Positions 1 to 7,740 of a stretch of 12,008 nt of DNA are shown here, one piece after another; positions within the stretch are counted from its first letter, which is position 1, and the number at the start of each line of letters is the position of its first letter. The notes under the pieces were generated by a model, which ran no database searches, was not told the DNA's origin, and saw nothing but the letters and a program-made list of their open reading frames with translations. The position numbers were made by a program, and so were the translations under genes. Where the stretch lies: the NCBI GenBank assembly GCA_003024985.2, contig PXIH01S0051661.1; one strand, given 5' to 3'. This DNA comes from Euperipatoides rowelli. Taxonomy: Eukaryota; Onychophora; Udeonychophora; Euonychophora; Peripatopsidae.

Positions 1-340
1 CAGTTACGAATATTAAAATTAACTATTTGATAACCGTCAATATAATATTTCAATATAGCATTTCTAAGTTCCCACACAAACCAGGAAATCAAAAGGGTGA
101 ATAAATGTGAATTATTAAACTTAAAATAAAAATTATTTTCAAATAATAACCTCCATTTCAATACCAAACAGGAAATCAGAATCAGTAAAACTCACCTAAA
201 TATTAAAACAAAAGTTATTTTAATTGACAAGAAATGTTTTTAAAATAATAATTCCATTCTCGAAAAATAGCCTAAACAAAATTGAATTGACACTTTGAAT
301 TTGGGAATGCAACAGTTTACTTTTTCTCTTTAAAAGTTCT
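1..340. other. AT-rich DNA, no gene seen
   Basis: No coding signal on either strand. A short phrase around 'CAGGAAATC' recurs at about 82-90 and 169-177, each followed within about 40-50 bases by an A-rich block and 'TTATTTT'. This hints at an old duplication with a period of about 85-90 bp, but it is too diverged to call. Confidence 0.5.
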
Positions 341-351
341 TTAAAAAAAAA

Positions 352-497
352 AAAGACTCCACGTAAAGAATCTGCTGCATGAAGGACTTATTAAAATCAA
401 GGATAGCCAGGTTAAATGCAAATTATGTGGAGCTATTACGACTGGTAGACTAGCACAGACACAATGCTTAATCATTTAAAGCTAGTACATAAAAAAT
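352..497 (+). pseudogene. Degenerate BED-type zinc-finger relic (hAT transposase/ZBED-like)
   Basis: Seen: the plus strand reads LIKIKDSQVKCKLCGAITTG. The Cys-x2-Cys pair is at 417-419 and 426-428. After a frameshift comes MLNHLKLVHKK, whose His-x4-His pair is at 473-475 and 488-490. Cx2C...Hx4H with a 'hLkxxH' second half is the BED finger signature, a DNA-binding module found in hAT-superfamily transposases and in domesticated ZBED proteins. The two halves are out of frame (44 bases between the Cys codon and the first His codon), and a stop interrupts the upstream part, so this is not functional as read. No transposase catalytic domain follows. The fragment is probably the 5' part of an old hAT copy. 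The match rests on one finger of about 45 residues, so a chance or different C2H2-like origin is possible. Confidence 0.55.
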
Positions 498-510
498 GTG
501 ATGTGCCTTG

Positions 511-1253
511 GCTTCTCCATACCTTTTTATAACCTTACTAGTATTCTTAGAGCATTTATTTAGGTAAAATTAATATTTTATTTTGCTTAGATGAAATTTT
601 CTTTAATCGCCCAAACAATGTTGATCTAAAATGAGCAATCAGCAATTTGAAGAAAAAAAATGTTCTGTAATAATATGTTGTTACAATAATTGCAATTCGG
701 CATAAATAAAAATCAGATCAAAGGTAGGCTAATTAGTAGTATCTTTCATTTTAGATTCGGGTTAAGTTATACGTTATTTTTTAGTTTTTAAATATTTCCA
801 CTAAAAAATAAAAAGTTAATCTTAATTGTAAGCTCATCCCTCCACCTCCACATACATATTTTACTAATTAAACATTTTAAAAATTATATATCAATGCTTT
901 TCTATTAACTTTCAAGTTGTATATATGAAAGAAAAAAAAACTCAGTTAATAGCTTATTTTTACTTTAATAATACCTGGTGATTCATCGTTCTTTACAGAG
1001 GTTTTTATTTTACTTCCATAATAATATTACCTAGGCCTATTTATTGTTTTTGTCATCTTAAAAAAATACAAGCTTTTTGTATGAATTTCAGTTTTAATCC
1101 TAAAACCGAAACATAATTTATATCAATTTATTGATTCACTGTAAAACTTTTTATTTAATCATTACAGGCCTATTTAGTTATAGGCTTACCAATAAAATAA
1201 TATAGAAAGTTTATCTAATACCATTTTTATCTAAAATTTAATTTTATCCTTTT
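511..1253. other. AT-rich DNA, no gene seen
   Basis: No splice-flanked coding stretch or repeat family was recognised. The 6-base palindrome AGGCCT or close variants (GTAGGCTA, ATAGGCTT) recur here, for example near 725, 1033, 1167 and 1182. Otherwise the interval is poly-A/T rich noncoding DNA. Confidence 0.5.
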
Positions 1254-1255
1254 TA

Positions 1256-1404
1256 ATTGCTACAGTAGGCTATTTTTCCCCCCCCCATTACAAATAGACA
1301 AGATAATTTTTTGGGGCTATATTTTTATTTTTAAAATAAAAATATAGCCCCCAAATATTATCTTGTATCTTTGTACTTGGGGAAAAAATATATACTGTAG
1401 CAAT
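1256..1404. mobile_element. Palindromic MITE with TA target duplication (mariner/Tc1-like)
   Basis: Seen: the outer arms ATTGCTACAGTA (1256-1267) and TACTGTAGCAAT (1393-1404) are perfect reverse complements. Each is flanked directly by TA (1254-1255 and 1405-1406). The inner arms GGGGCTATATTTTTATTTT (1313-1331) and its exact complement (1333-1351) are separated by a single base. Between these lie imperfect matches such as AAGATAAT / ATTATCTT. The 149-bp unit can therefore fold over almost its whole length. Known: short, noncoding, fold-back elements with TA duplications are typical of MITEs mobilised by mariner/Tc1 transposases. Inference: a non-autonomous element moved in trans. No protein is encoded. 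A TTAA/TTAG reading of the flanks is less good because the right side does not match. Confidence 0.75.
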
Positions 1405-1656
1405 TAGCATTATTTTATAACTATTCCCAATTTTATAAAAATGTAGTTTAAGAGGCCTACCTAAATTCTATAAGAAAATGTAAAAAAAAAAAAAAATGTT
1501 TTGTGAAGAATAAAAAAAATAATATAAAAAAGTAACAAATTAATCTCAAATATAGGACATTTTTGATGTTGCAGTTGTCTCCCCTTAAACCTCCACAGTG
1601 ACCTTGGAATTGGGCTTCATTGGTGTATGTCAACCCTAGGTCCACCCTCACTGCCT

Positions 1657-1703
1657 ACACACCCACACACACGTGCACACACACACACACACACACACAA
1701 ACA
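1657..1703 (+). repeat. (AC)n microsatellite
   Basis: A dinucleotide AC tract with a few interruptions (CCC, and GTG near 1673) runs for about 47 bases. The 63-residue reading frame across it, with a Thr-His run, is a by-product of the repeat. Confidence 0.95.
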
Positions 1704-1824
1704 CTACAAATTCACTAATCAGGAAATTTTTTCATTTATCTCTTTTTCCTTCTGTAGGCCTTTATTCTTGAAAGTATGGCAATTACCCAGATGTGGTGCT
1801 TGCTTTATTAATTTGTAAATAGTC

Positions 1825-1850
1825 ATTTATTTATTTATTATTTATTTATT
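1825..1850 (+). repeat. (TTTA)n microsatellite
   Basis: About six TTTA/TTA units follow each other directly. This is a simple repeat with no other content. Confidence 0.85.
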
Positions 1851-2656
1851 GTATTATTTCAAGCAGAGATGATCAGTGATGACTTGTCCTTCTGATGCGT
1901 TGATTAATAGCTATTATTTTGAATTTCAATGGAATTCAGTTATTGCTTTCGTAACGCGTAATATGATCTATCATGGCGACTTGTGTTATTTTGAACATCT
2001 TTACTTTAGTTCCTCACTTGATTTGTCCTTTGGACTTTGTTCAATGATGAACTTTTTTATTATTAACTTTAATGTGGACTTAATTAATTTTAATTAAAAT
2101 ACTTCTTGCTGTTCATGGAATTTGTGTCTCTGTTCCCCAGCATTACGTTGAAGTTACGCAATGAGAATATTGTTTGCTGTTTTTTTTTTTCCTTTTGTTA
2201 ATAGTCTTGTATTTATTATGAAGTTTTTATAATTTACAAGCTATTCCTGTTTTATTCATTCTTTATTGCGATGGAGACAAGGGGATTTCTTTTTTTTTTT
2301 CTACATTAAAGCTAACAATGATACATTCAGAACAATTCAATCTGTTTATGTATTTTAATAACTTTTTTTTTCATAATATATTTTCCAATCAAAATCTTAA
2401 TTATTTCATTGAGACCTACATCCTATTGGGCTAGGGTCTCAAATATCCTAAATTTATTGTACATATTATGTTTTGGTTATATAAAGCCCTATAATATATT
2501 TTTGAAAATCTTCAATTTAAAGTATATTATTCTTGCTTTTGTATAAACTTGACAAAAATGTAAATGAATTTATTCAGACTGTTTGGATTCATTTCTTTGT
2601 TCACATTTGAAATAGAATTGTCTCTGTAATGAGTGTTTTCATCATTAATGTTATAT

Positions 2657-2662
2657 TTTATT
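2657..2662 (-). terminator. Candidate polyadenylation signal for the minus-strand exon pair
   Basis: AATAAA on the minus strand, about 230 bases after the stop codon at 2891-2893. The position would suit the end of a 3' untranslated region. The hexamer is common by chance in DNA this AT-rich, and no clear U/GU-rich downstream element was seen. Confidence 0.2.
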
Positions 2663-2890
2663 TTGTTGTATTCGATATACTTGTAAACTTTGAAGGATTA
2701 AAGTAAATGTCAAAATCTATTTTTGATTTTTGCTTTTACATTTTAATCAAGACCATAATTATGGATATGGGGCACTAGAATTAATATAAGTCCTACTCTG
2801 ATTTTTTTTTTTAAATTACCTATATACATTAAACAAATAATTTTACAGTCTGTTAGTCATGTATTGTAAGAAATCCAATAAAAATTTGCT

Positions 2891-3031
2891 TTAAAACGAA
2901 AAAATCTGACTCAAAACTAAAAACGCTTTCAGCTTAGACCCCTCCTCTTCAAGGAGAGTAGTCCATATTATATTTTCCTTGGTAAACTGCTTGCCTGCTT
3001 TCATTTTCTTGGCGCCTGCTTTAAAAATATC
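2891..3031 (-). CDS. Putative terminal coding exon, unknown protein
   Basis: Seen on the minus strand: a pyrimidine-rich acceptor (GTTTCCCCCAG, ending at 3032) is followed by 46 codons and TAA at 2891-2893. The peptide begins DIFKAGAKKMKAGKQFTKEN. It continues with a tryptophan, WTTLLEEEGSKLKA, and a more hydrophobic tail. It is rich in Lys and Glu, with balanced third-codon positions and locally higher GC than its surroundings. These traits suggest a real or recently real exon. The acceptor is in phase 0, as is the donor of the segment at 4127-4238, so the two can be joined in frame across a 1.1-kb intron. I do not recognise the protein and give no function. The last ten residues look less protein-like, so a missed donor is possible. 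A transposon-derived coding fragment is the main alternative. Confidence 0.4.
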   Translation of the reverse strand, partial: DIFKAGAKKMKAGKQFTKENIIWTTLLEEEGSKLKAFLVLSQIFSF

Positions 3032-3245
3032 CTGGGGGAAACCCTAGGTTAGTTTATCTTTTAAACTGGGACTGGGATGTAAATAAAAATAGAATAACAA
3101 TAAATAGTTTTAGGTAAATAATGGAACAGTAAATAAAGTAAGAAAAATCTGCTGGATTAAAAGTAAACAAAAACATTACAGGATTAAAACATTGAATGCC
3201 AATACTATGTGTAAAAAAAAAATTAAAAAAAAATTTTTTTTTTTA

Positions 3246-3304
3246 GCCTCTACCCGAGTTGGCCCACCCAGAGACCATGGGGTAGTGGGTTGGGTCGGTC
3301 CAAA
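3246..3304. other. GC-rich patch next to Helitron-like 5' end
   Basis: About 60 bases with far more G+C than the surroundings lie between a T run and the Helitron-like 5' end at 3313. It contains CCCACC and GGGTTGGGTC stretches with partial inverted symmetry around CCATGG. It may be the remnant of another repeat. No family was recognised. A minus-strand reading frame across it is judged not to be a gene. Confidence 0.4.
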
Positions 3305-3312
3305 CCTGTATA

Positions 3313-3480
3313 TCTTATATAATAAAAGGCAAGTTTGGTCACTTTGGTCATGATGTCTGTCACGCTGCCTGGCCATCTTCGGCAAGCCGATGGTGCCCAA
3401 AGATGTTTTCGTTTTTTTTCTGTCCATAGATGTCACTGTTACAGCAAGATAAGAAGGAAGAAATCTGTCATTTTTTGATG
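3313..3480 (+). mobile_element. Helitron-like 5' end fragment
   Basis: Seen: the segment starts TCTTATATAATAAAAGGC after an A. The text that follows (AAGTTTGGTCACTTTGGTC, then TCTGTCA, GCTGCC and a TCTTCGGC-like box) is shared with segments starting at 7930 and 8278. Known: Helitrons insert between A and T, start with TC and often have an A/T-rich TCTATATA-like head. Inference: this is the truncated head of a rolling-circle element, lying inside the putative intron of the minus-strand gene. No 3' end (hairpin plus CTRR) was found nearby. The end coordinate is where similarity becomes unclear. Confidence 0.5.
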
Positions 3481-3499
3481 GGCTTTTAAACTTGTTTAA

Positions 3500-3990
3500 A
3501 ATTTGTATATATACAAAGTTAAACTTGGTCACAACATCAATTAAGGAACTAAATAATTTATGAAATACTAATAACTGCCAGTTTAATAAATTGCAATTCA
3601 CTATTAAAAAAAAGTACAAATAGTTATTGTTAACATAATACTGTACTAATCAGTAGAAAATAAAAAAAAATAAAAATCAATGGATTAAATGTAAACATTA
3701 CCTAATAAAAATTAAGTAGCCCTATGACAATATTATAATGTATGCAACCTGTATTTGTTTCTCTTTTTTTCTTCTTCTTAAAAAACAAATAAATATTGTT
3801 TAAATCAAGTTGTCTTTGAAAAAAAAGGCAGAGATTTTCTTTAACAATCATAATATCATTTTAATGGCATAATTAGAAATATATCATTAAGATTTTCCCA
3901 AATCTACAACAGAAACAGATTTTGATATTTTTATCAAGTGGTTTCTGGTAAAATGGTTAAACAGCAGTTGCAGTCAAAGATTTCAACAAT
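3500..3990. other. AT-rich DNA inside the putative intron
   Basis: No coding or repeat family was recognised. The interval carries A runs, T runs and short palindromic AT stretches only. It lies between the two minus-strand exon candidates, so it would be intronic if that gene is real. Confidence 0.4.
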
Positions 3991-4126
3991 CCTCCCTAGT
4001 TCTTACTCCAAACCTCATTCGATCTCAAACTATCCCTCAGTTCAATCATTGCTAGTATGATAAAATTGAAAATTTAAGTAAGTTTAACAAAGAAATTATT
4101 TTTTAGATAAAAAAGTAAACACTTAC

Positions 4127-4238
4127 TACTCTATGGGGTATTTCTTCTTGAGATACAAGGGCTTCAGGTTTCTTAGGAAATCGAGGTAAAGATTTTTTAT
4201 AATTTCCACCACTAAATGTTCGACGTATTTGACGATGC
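4127..4238 (-). CDS. Putative internal coding exon, unknown protein
   Basis: Seen on the minus strand: a T-rich tract and TTATTAAG acceptor end at 4239. Then come one base completing a split codon, 37 codons, and a consensus donor A|GTAAGT starting at 4126. The peptide begins HRQIRRTFSGGNYKKSLPRF and ends PKKPEALVSQEEIPHRV. It is basic and proline-containing with no obvious domain, so it may belong to a linker or disordered part of a larger protein. The 112-base length is typical of a metazoan internal exon, and the strong donor is the best splice site seen in the window. The donor phase (0) fits the acceptor at 3031. The open frame extends upstream through the presumed intron to 4417, but that part (hydrophobic, Leu/Phe/Asn-rich) looks like translated AT-rich DNA. 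I do not recognise the family. Confidence 0.5.
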
Positions 4239-4239
4239 C

Positions 4240-4707
4240 TTAATAAAAACAAACCAAAAAGATTATTCATTACTTTGAAAAATATGTTTAAAGATCTTGG
4301 TATTGCATTTAAATTTCTGCTGAGAAATAAGTTTATAGGTGGCTTACAAACAATTATTAAAGTACAAGTGGAAATCTGTAAAACTTCAAAGAAAAGTTTA
4401 TTCTTAAGTGTCCTCAAATAGTATGCACATATAAACCTATGCTTTTTATTTGTTTACAAACTAGGCTGACAAAACATTTTGTTGTAAAGGATTTTAAACT
4501 GAACAATTTTTATACATACACTGTAAGTTACTCAAATATAGATTTTTTTTTTTCAAAATGGAAAATATATTTTTTGATGACTTCATATGAAACACAAGTG
4601 ATTCATATGGATGCTTAACTTCCCAATTTGGGAACACTGTTATAGATGTAAAACATCAACTGCTTTATATACATACTAAGAGTTACTTTTGTGGTCCATA
4701 GNCTTAT
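4240..4707. other. AT-rich DNA, presumed intron, no gene seen
   Basis: This lies upstream, on the minus strand, of the exon at 4127-4238. No further exon with a good donor was found. TTCATATG occurs twice, near 4583 and 4602. The single unresolved base n is at 4702. Confidence 0.4.
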
Positions 4708-4728
4708 ATAGTTAGTTAGTTAGTTAGA
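4708..4728 (+). repeat. (TTAG)n microsatellite
   Basis: About five units of TTAG/GTTA lie immediately after the unresolved base at 4702. It is a short simple repeat. Confidence 0.85.
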
Positions 4729-4729
4729 A

Positions 4730-5469
4730 ATATAGTATAAGTCAAAATTACTTTTAAGCAATATTAATAAAATCAATTTTTTTTACCACCCTTGTCATGG
4801 ATAGGCCTACTATTATGACCCAAATTTTAGGAGTAATGTTAAACTCTTCAACAAACTTATTTCTAACACCCCAAGGCTTACTCTTATTATCCTTATGGGT
4901 ACAATACACTATAGTTATCAGCAATATCTATTTGCATAATCAATGGCTTCCTCCATGGGATACTTTTCTTATTTTCATGTTAGAAAATTGTTATATTATT
5001 TAAAGCATGAACACAGGAGATTAAAGCTATGTAATTTGCTAAAATGTTTGACTATTTATTGAACAAAACAGCGAAGTATACCAACAGATTTACACACATC
5101 TGCTATTGTCTTAACAATAATGTATTCTGTCCAAATACATGAATAAAATTCCATAGACAAAGGAAAACAGGAAACTGAAAAACTGGTCACAAATCATAGA
5201 AAATGAAGGAAGACTCACATACTAACAATAATTGTCATTTTTTCATCACTGTATAGAAAATAACAAAAACAAAATGAACATCTAAATAGCACAATTAACT
5301 TTAATCTCATTGTGTAACTGAGAAATATTTACAGTCCGGATTACTTTGATTGCATTCTTATATAAAGATATATTACAACAAAACATAAATTGAAACAGTC
5401 AATTTTCTACCAATTTCATGTACAAACCACAAATGTATTGCATCATAAGGAAAACTATTATTGGAGGTA
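4730..5469. other. AT-rich DNA, no gene seen
   Basis: A 68-residue open frame from 4797 has no recognisable motif, no splice context and no homologue I can name. The remainder is A-rich on the plus strand with short AACAAAA-like phrases. An AGGCCT occurrence lies at about 4803. Confidence 0.45.
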
Positions 5470-6302
5470 TCTAAATATATAAAATCCTCATGGTACGTTT
5501 GGTACTTGGCAGAAAAAAATAATAGTTAATAATAGTGTGCGCCATCACGAGAAAAAAAGAAAAACCTTTTGGATTTTTGCCAATGAAAAAGTTTCAAGAA
5601 CAATTATATACTGTATATTATTATAATTATTGCTGCTCGAGAAAAAAAAAACAACGTTTTGGATTAGAGTTTTATTATTGGGAATAAAAAATATTTATTT
5701 TAAGGAAGAAAAAAATGTAAATAGTATGTGGCACAAAAAAAAATTGTAAATTTAAATATAAACTTATTTTTCTTAATTTTATCTTGAGATATTTTATATT
5801 TATAGTGGAAAACTGTTGCATTTACAAGTATCATATTTTTAAACAGTTTTATGTTATTAAAAAGGTAGGTAAGTAGGTAGGTAGTTAGTTATGTAGGTAA
5901 GTAGACAGGTAGGGATGGAGGTAGGAAGGCAGGGAGGTATGTAGGTAGTGATGGAGTGAAGGAGGTAGGTAGGTAGGTATGGAAGGAAGTAGGGAGAGGG
6001 ATAAGAAGGGAGGTAGAGAGTTAGAAATGGAGGGAGACAGGTGGGTATAAGGTATAGAGGTAGGTAGGGAGGTAAGGAGGGAGAGAGGGTGGTACGGAGG
6101 TAGGTGGATAGATATATCTGAGTCATTTTGACATAAATAAGCAAAGAAAAAGTCAAAGTAATTTAGAAAAGTTGATTGAAAAGAATGAATTTTCATTGAA
6201 TTTTTTTATTAATTTCTTTCTTAAAAAATCGATTATACTTTTAAAACATTTGGTAATAAATTAACATCTTAGAGTGCAGGTGTTCTGTGTGGGTTTAGCT
6301 AG
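5470..6302 (+). mobile_element. Probable complete non-autonomous Helitron (833 bp)
   Basis: Seen: the 5' end is TCTAAATATATAAAATCC preceded by A (5469). The 3' end is GTTTAGCTAG followed by T (6303). Eight bases before CTAG is a weak hairpin, GTGCAG (6274-6279) with CTGTGT (6285-6290), whose stem closes only if G-T pairs are allowed. Known: Helitrons start TC, end CTRR with a hairpin about 10 bases upstream, insert between A and T and make no target duplication. All of these fit. The interior is noncoding. It holds two diverged copies of an ACGAGAAAAA...TTTTGGATT phrase (about 5547-5575 and 5637-5666) and a large GGTA-type tract. No Rep/helicase coding was seen, so it would have depended on an autonomous partner. 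Confidence 0.55.
5862..6111 (+). repeat. Degenerate GGTA/GGAA tetranucleotide tract inside the Helitron
   Basis: About 250 bases of GGTA, AGTA, GGGA and GGAA units are almost free of C on the plus strand. Period 4 is clear but imperfect. On the minus strand it reads as two overlapping 99-103-residue frames of Leu-Pro-Thr-Tyr-Ser repeats, which are artefacts of the tract. Simple repeats are often carried within non-autonomous Helitrons. Confidence 0.9.
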
Positions 6303-6452
6303 TATATTATTATAACCGAAGCTAGACACTATATTCCAATTAACTAACAAAACACTCTACAATATAAGGAAGAATTAGTCAATTACATCAAACATAATAT
6401 ATAGTAAATAAAATAATACAATATGATTAAATATCAAATTGAAAGTATCAAT

Positions 6453-6487
6453 TCAGAGCCTTTGCACAATGAGGATGTAGGCTCTGA
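6453..6487. repeat. Perfect 9-bp inverted repeat, 17-base loop
   Basis: TCAGAGCCT (6453-6461) and AGGCTCTGA (6479-6487) are exact complements. In the AT-rich background this GC-containing stem stands out. It could be a transcribed hairpin or a remnant of a fold-back element. No flanking duplication was seen. Confidence 0.7.
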
Positions 6488-6529
6488 TTAAAAAAAAGGT
6501 GAAAGAGAATTATTAATTAAAAATCTTCA

Positions 6530-6793
6530 TAATAATGCAAAGTAGTAATGAATAATGCTCAAACACAATTTGATAAATGGAAAAATTACATGACATGATC
6601 ATGCTTGGAACTGCAGAATTTGCATATTGAGCGGTTATATAATGCTTATGATATTTAAGGTCACTTCTTGTATAATGAGCGAGAAAGATTACGAATGAGC
6701 AAACATATGAAACAGTTTATTTCTTCTCTATTGAAGGGAGTCTAATTTCAGTATAGAAAGCACATCACTATAATTTATAGACCAGTCATTTAA
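6530..6793 (-). pseudogene. LINE ORF2 C-terminal relic, distal part
   Basis: Reading leftward on the minus strand from 6793 gives NDWSINYSDVLSILKLDSLQ, then RRNKLFHMFAHS after a stop. This matches the usual layout of the C-terminal region of Jockey/CR1-type LINE reverse transcriptases, where a 'LNDYS...ML..L...SL..RR...L..MYK' segment follows the 'IQRRALRF' segment. Beyond about 6650 only a faint resemblance remains (IPFIKLCLSIIHYYFALL near 6540-6600). Stops and frameshifts are several, so it is dead. It is the continuation of the relic at 7210-7740, from which it is separated by the TTAA element. Family assignment is from motif memory and the exact clade is uncertain. Confidence 0.6.
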
Positions 6794-7209
6794 CCCTCTA
6801 TCTCGCATCCCGCTATTTTTACATGTAACTAATTCTTAACAATTTTGAGCATCACTCTATTTCAGCATGATGCAATTATTTTGCTTTCTTCTACTGCTTA
6901 TCCCGTGTTTTTAGTGTTTAACAGTTCATCTATTTGTAGCTTTTAATCACTAGATGGCATTAAAGGATGGATTTCTCATTAGTATTTAGTGACATTATTA
7001 TAATTTCGCATAAGATAAATATTTAGAAATATTGGGAAATATTTAAAAACTTTGTATAATTTTTAAAATATTGGCTAATTTTTATATTCTGAAGTGGTAA
7101 TTTTGTATATTTCCTAAGGTATTTTATGTTGTGAACTATTTAAAAAAATAAAATTAAATTCACATTTTTGAAAGACTTTTGTCAAATAATTACACAGCTG
7201 GAGGGTTAA
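6790..7209. mobile_element. piggyBac-like non-autonomous element with TTAA duplication
   Basis: Seen: TTAACCCTC at 6790-6798 and GAGGGTTAA at 7201-7209 are exact inverted copies. The next bases match imperfectly (CCCTCTATCT against CCCTCCAGCT). The TTAA tetramers at both edges fit the target duplication of piggyBac transposases, and known piggyBac ends also begin CCCT. The interior has no coding. Independent support comes from context: the element interrupts a LINE reading frame, and deleting it with one TTAA joins RILL to NDWS in frame. Its orientation cannot be set. It is a short element that would have needed a transposase from elsewhere. Confidence 0.7.
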
Positions 7210-7740
7210 TAAAATCCTTAGTGCTCACTTCTGGATCTCTTCAATTCTGTTGTTTTGATCCTTGGTTATAGAATTGTTCTATGCCTCAAAACAATATTCC
7301 AGGGATGGGCGTAGCCTTGGTATTAATTGGATCTACATGAGCTAACCATTTTAAGCCTCATTAACATATTTTAGGTAGGTATCACTTACAGAAACAGATA
7401 TGTCAAGTGGATGTCTAGAAAATTTCGAATCATTATCACAATTTTTTTGAGGGTTAAGATCAACCCTGCCTTGGTGGAATCAATAATGAGTTGGTTATCC
7501 GATGATTGAACATAATGGACAAACAATCATCATCACCAGAATAGACTAATATTAGATCATTAACCATATTTAAATCTCTCAGGCAAAATCACAGCAATAT
7601 CATTGGTAGTTAGTATAAACAAGAGCCCACACAGAATGGACTCTTGTGGGACACCATTGTTTCAGGTAAACTCACATTGATTAGACGAATTCAGAAGTTT
7701 AATAATTATGGATCTTCTTGACAAAAAAAAAGAGAACTAA
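7210..7740 (-). pseudogene. LINE reverse transcriptase relic (Jockey/CR1-like), proximal part
   Basis: On the minus strand, in family order: NGVPQESILCGLLFIL (7641-7655 for GVPQE), matching the GVPQGS-ILGPLLF box; YSGDDDC at 7523-7543, matching the catalytic [YF]xDD box; NQLIIDSTKAGLIL, matching 'N.L.LN..KT..M'; LEYCFEA then a stop where Trp is expected (7279-7302); and NNRIEEIQKxALRIL near 7213-7260, matching 'I..IQRRALRF'. Known: these are successive motifs of the reverse transcriptase and C-terminal region of non-LTR retrotransposons. Several stops and at least one frameshift (GVPQ and YSGDDD are in different frames) make it a pseudogene. No endonuclease domain was seen upstream, consistent with the usual 5' truncation. 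Confidence 0.8.

Larger units (their letters stand above)
1707..2890. other. T-rich noncoding DNA, possible UTR or intron
   Basis: The plus strand is strongly T-rich with several runs of 9-12 T (for example about 2180-2190 and 2290-2300). A 73-residue open frame from 1876 shows no recognisable motif and lacks splice context. AATAAA on the plus strand at 2877-2882 could be a polyadenylation signal, as could AATAAA on the minus strand at 2657-2662. Neither is decisive in DNA this AT-rich. An imperfect hairpin lies at 2410-2441. Confidence 0.4.

Noticed and set aside
1457-1651. A 64-residue minus-strand frame with Phe runs
   Set aside because: The Phe runs come from a poly-A tract on the plus strand. 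There is no motif and no splice context.
1627-1818. A 63-residue plus-strand frame with a Thr-His run
   Set aside because: It is generated by the AC microsatellite.
1876-2097. A 73-residue plus-strand frame
   Set aside because: Composition is that of translated T-rich DNA (Phe, Ile, Asn, Leu). No family or splice support was found.
3176-3619. A 147-residue minus-strand open frame
   Set aside because: It runs across a Helitron-like head, a GC-rich patch and poly-A/T. Parts of the same DNA recur at 7930 and 8278 without an open frame, so it is not a gene.
4797-5003. A 68-residue plus-strand frame with two tryptophans
   Set aside because: It reads plausibly in places, but there is no recognisable motif, no promoter or splice context, and it begins in an AGGCCT-bearing noncoding stretch. 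Left as unassigned.
5857-6196. Two overlapping minus-strand frames of about 100 residues rich in Leu, Pro, Thr and Tyr
   Set aside because: They are translations of the GGTA/GGAA tetranucleotide tract. The residues follow the repeat period and there is no domain.
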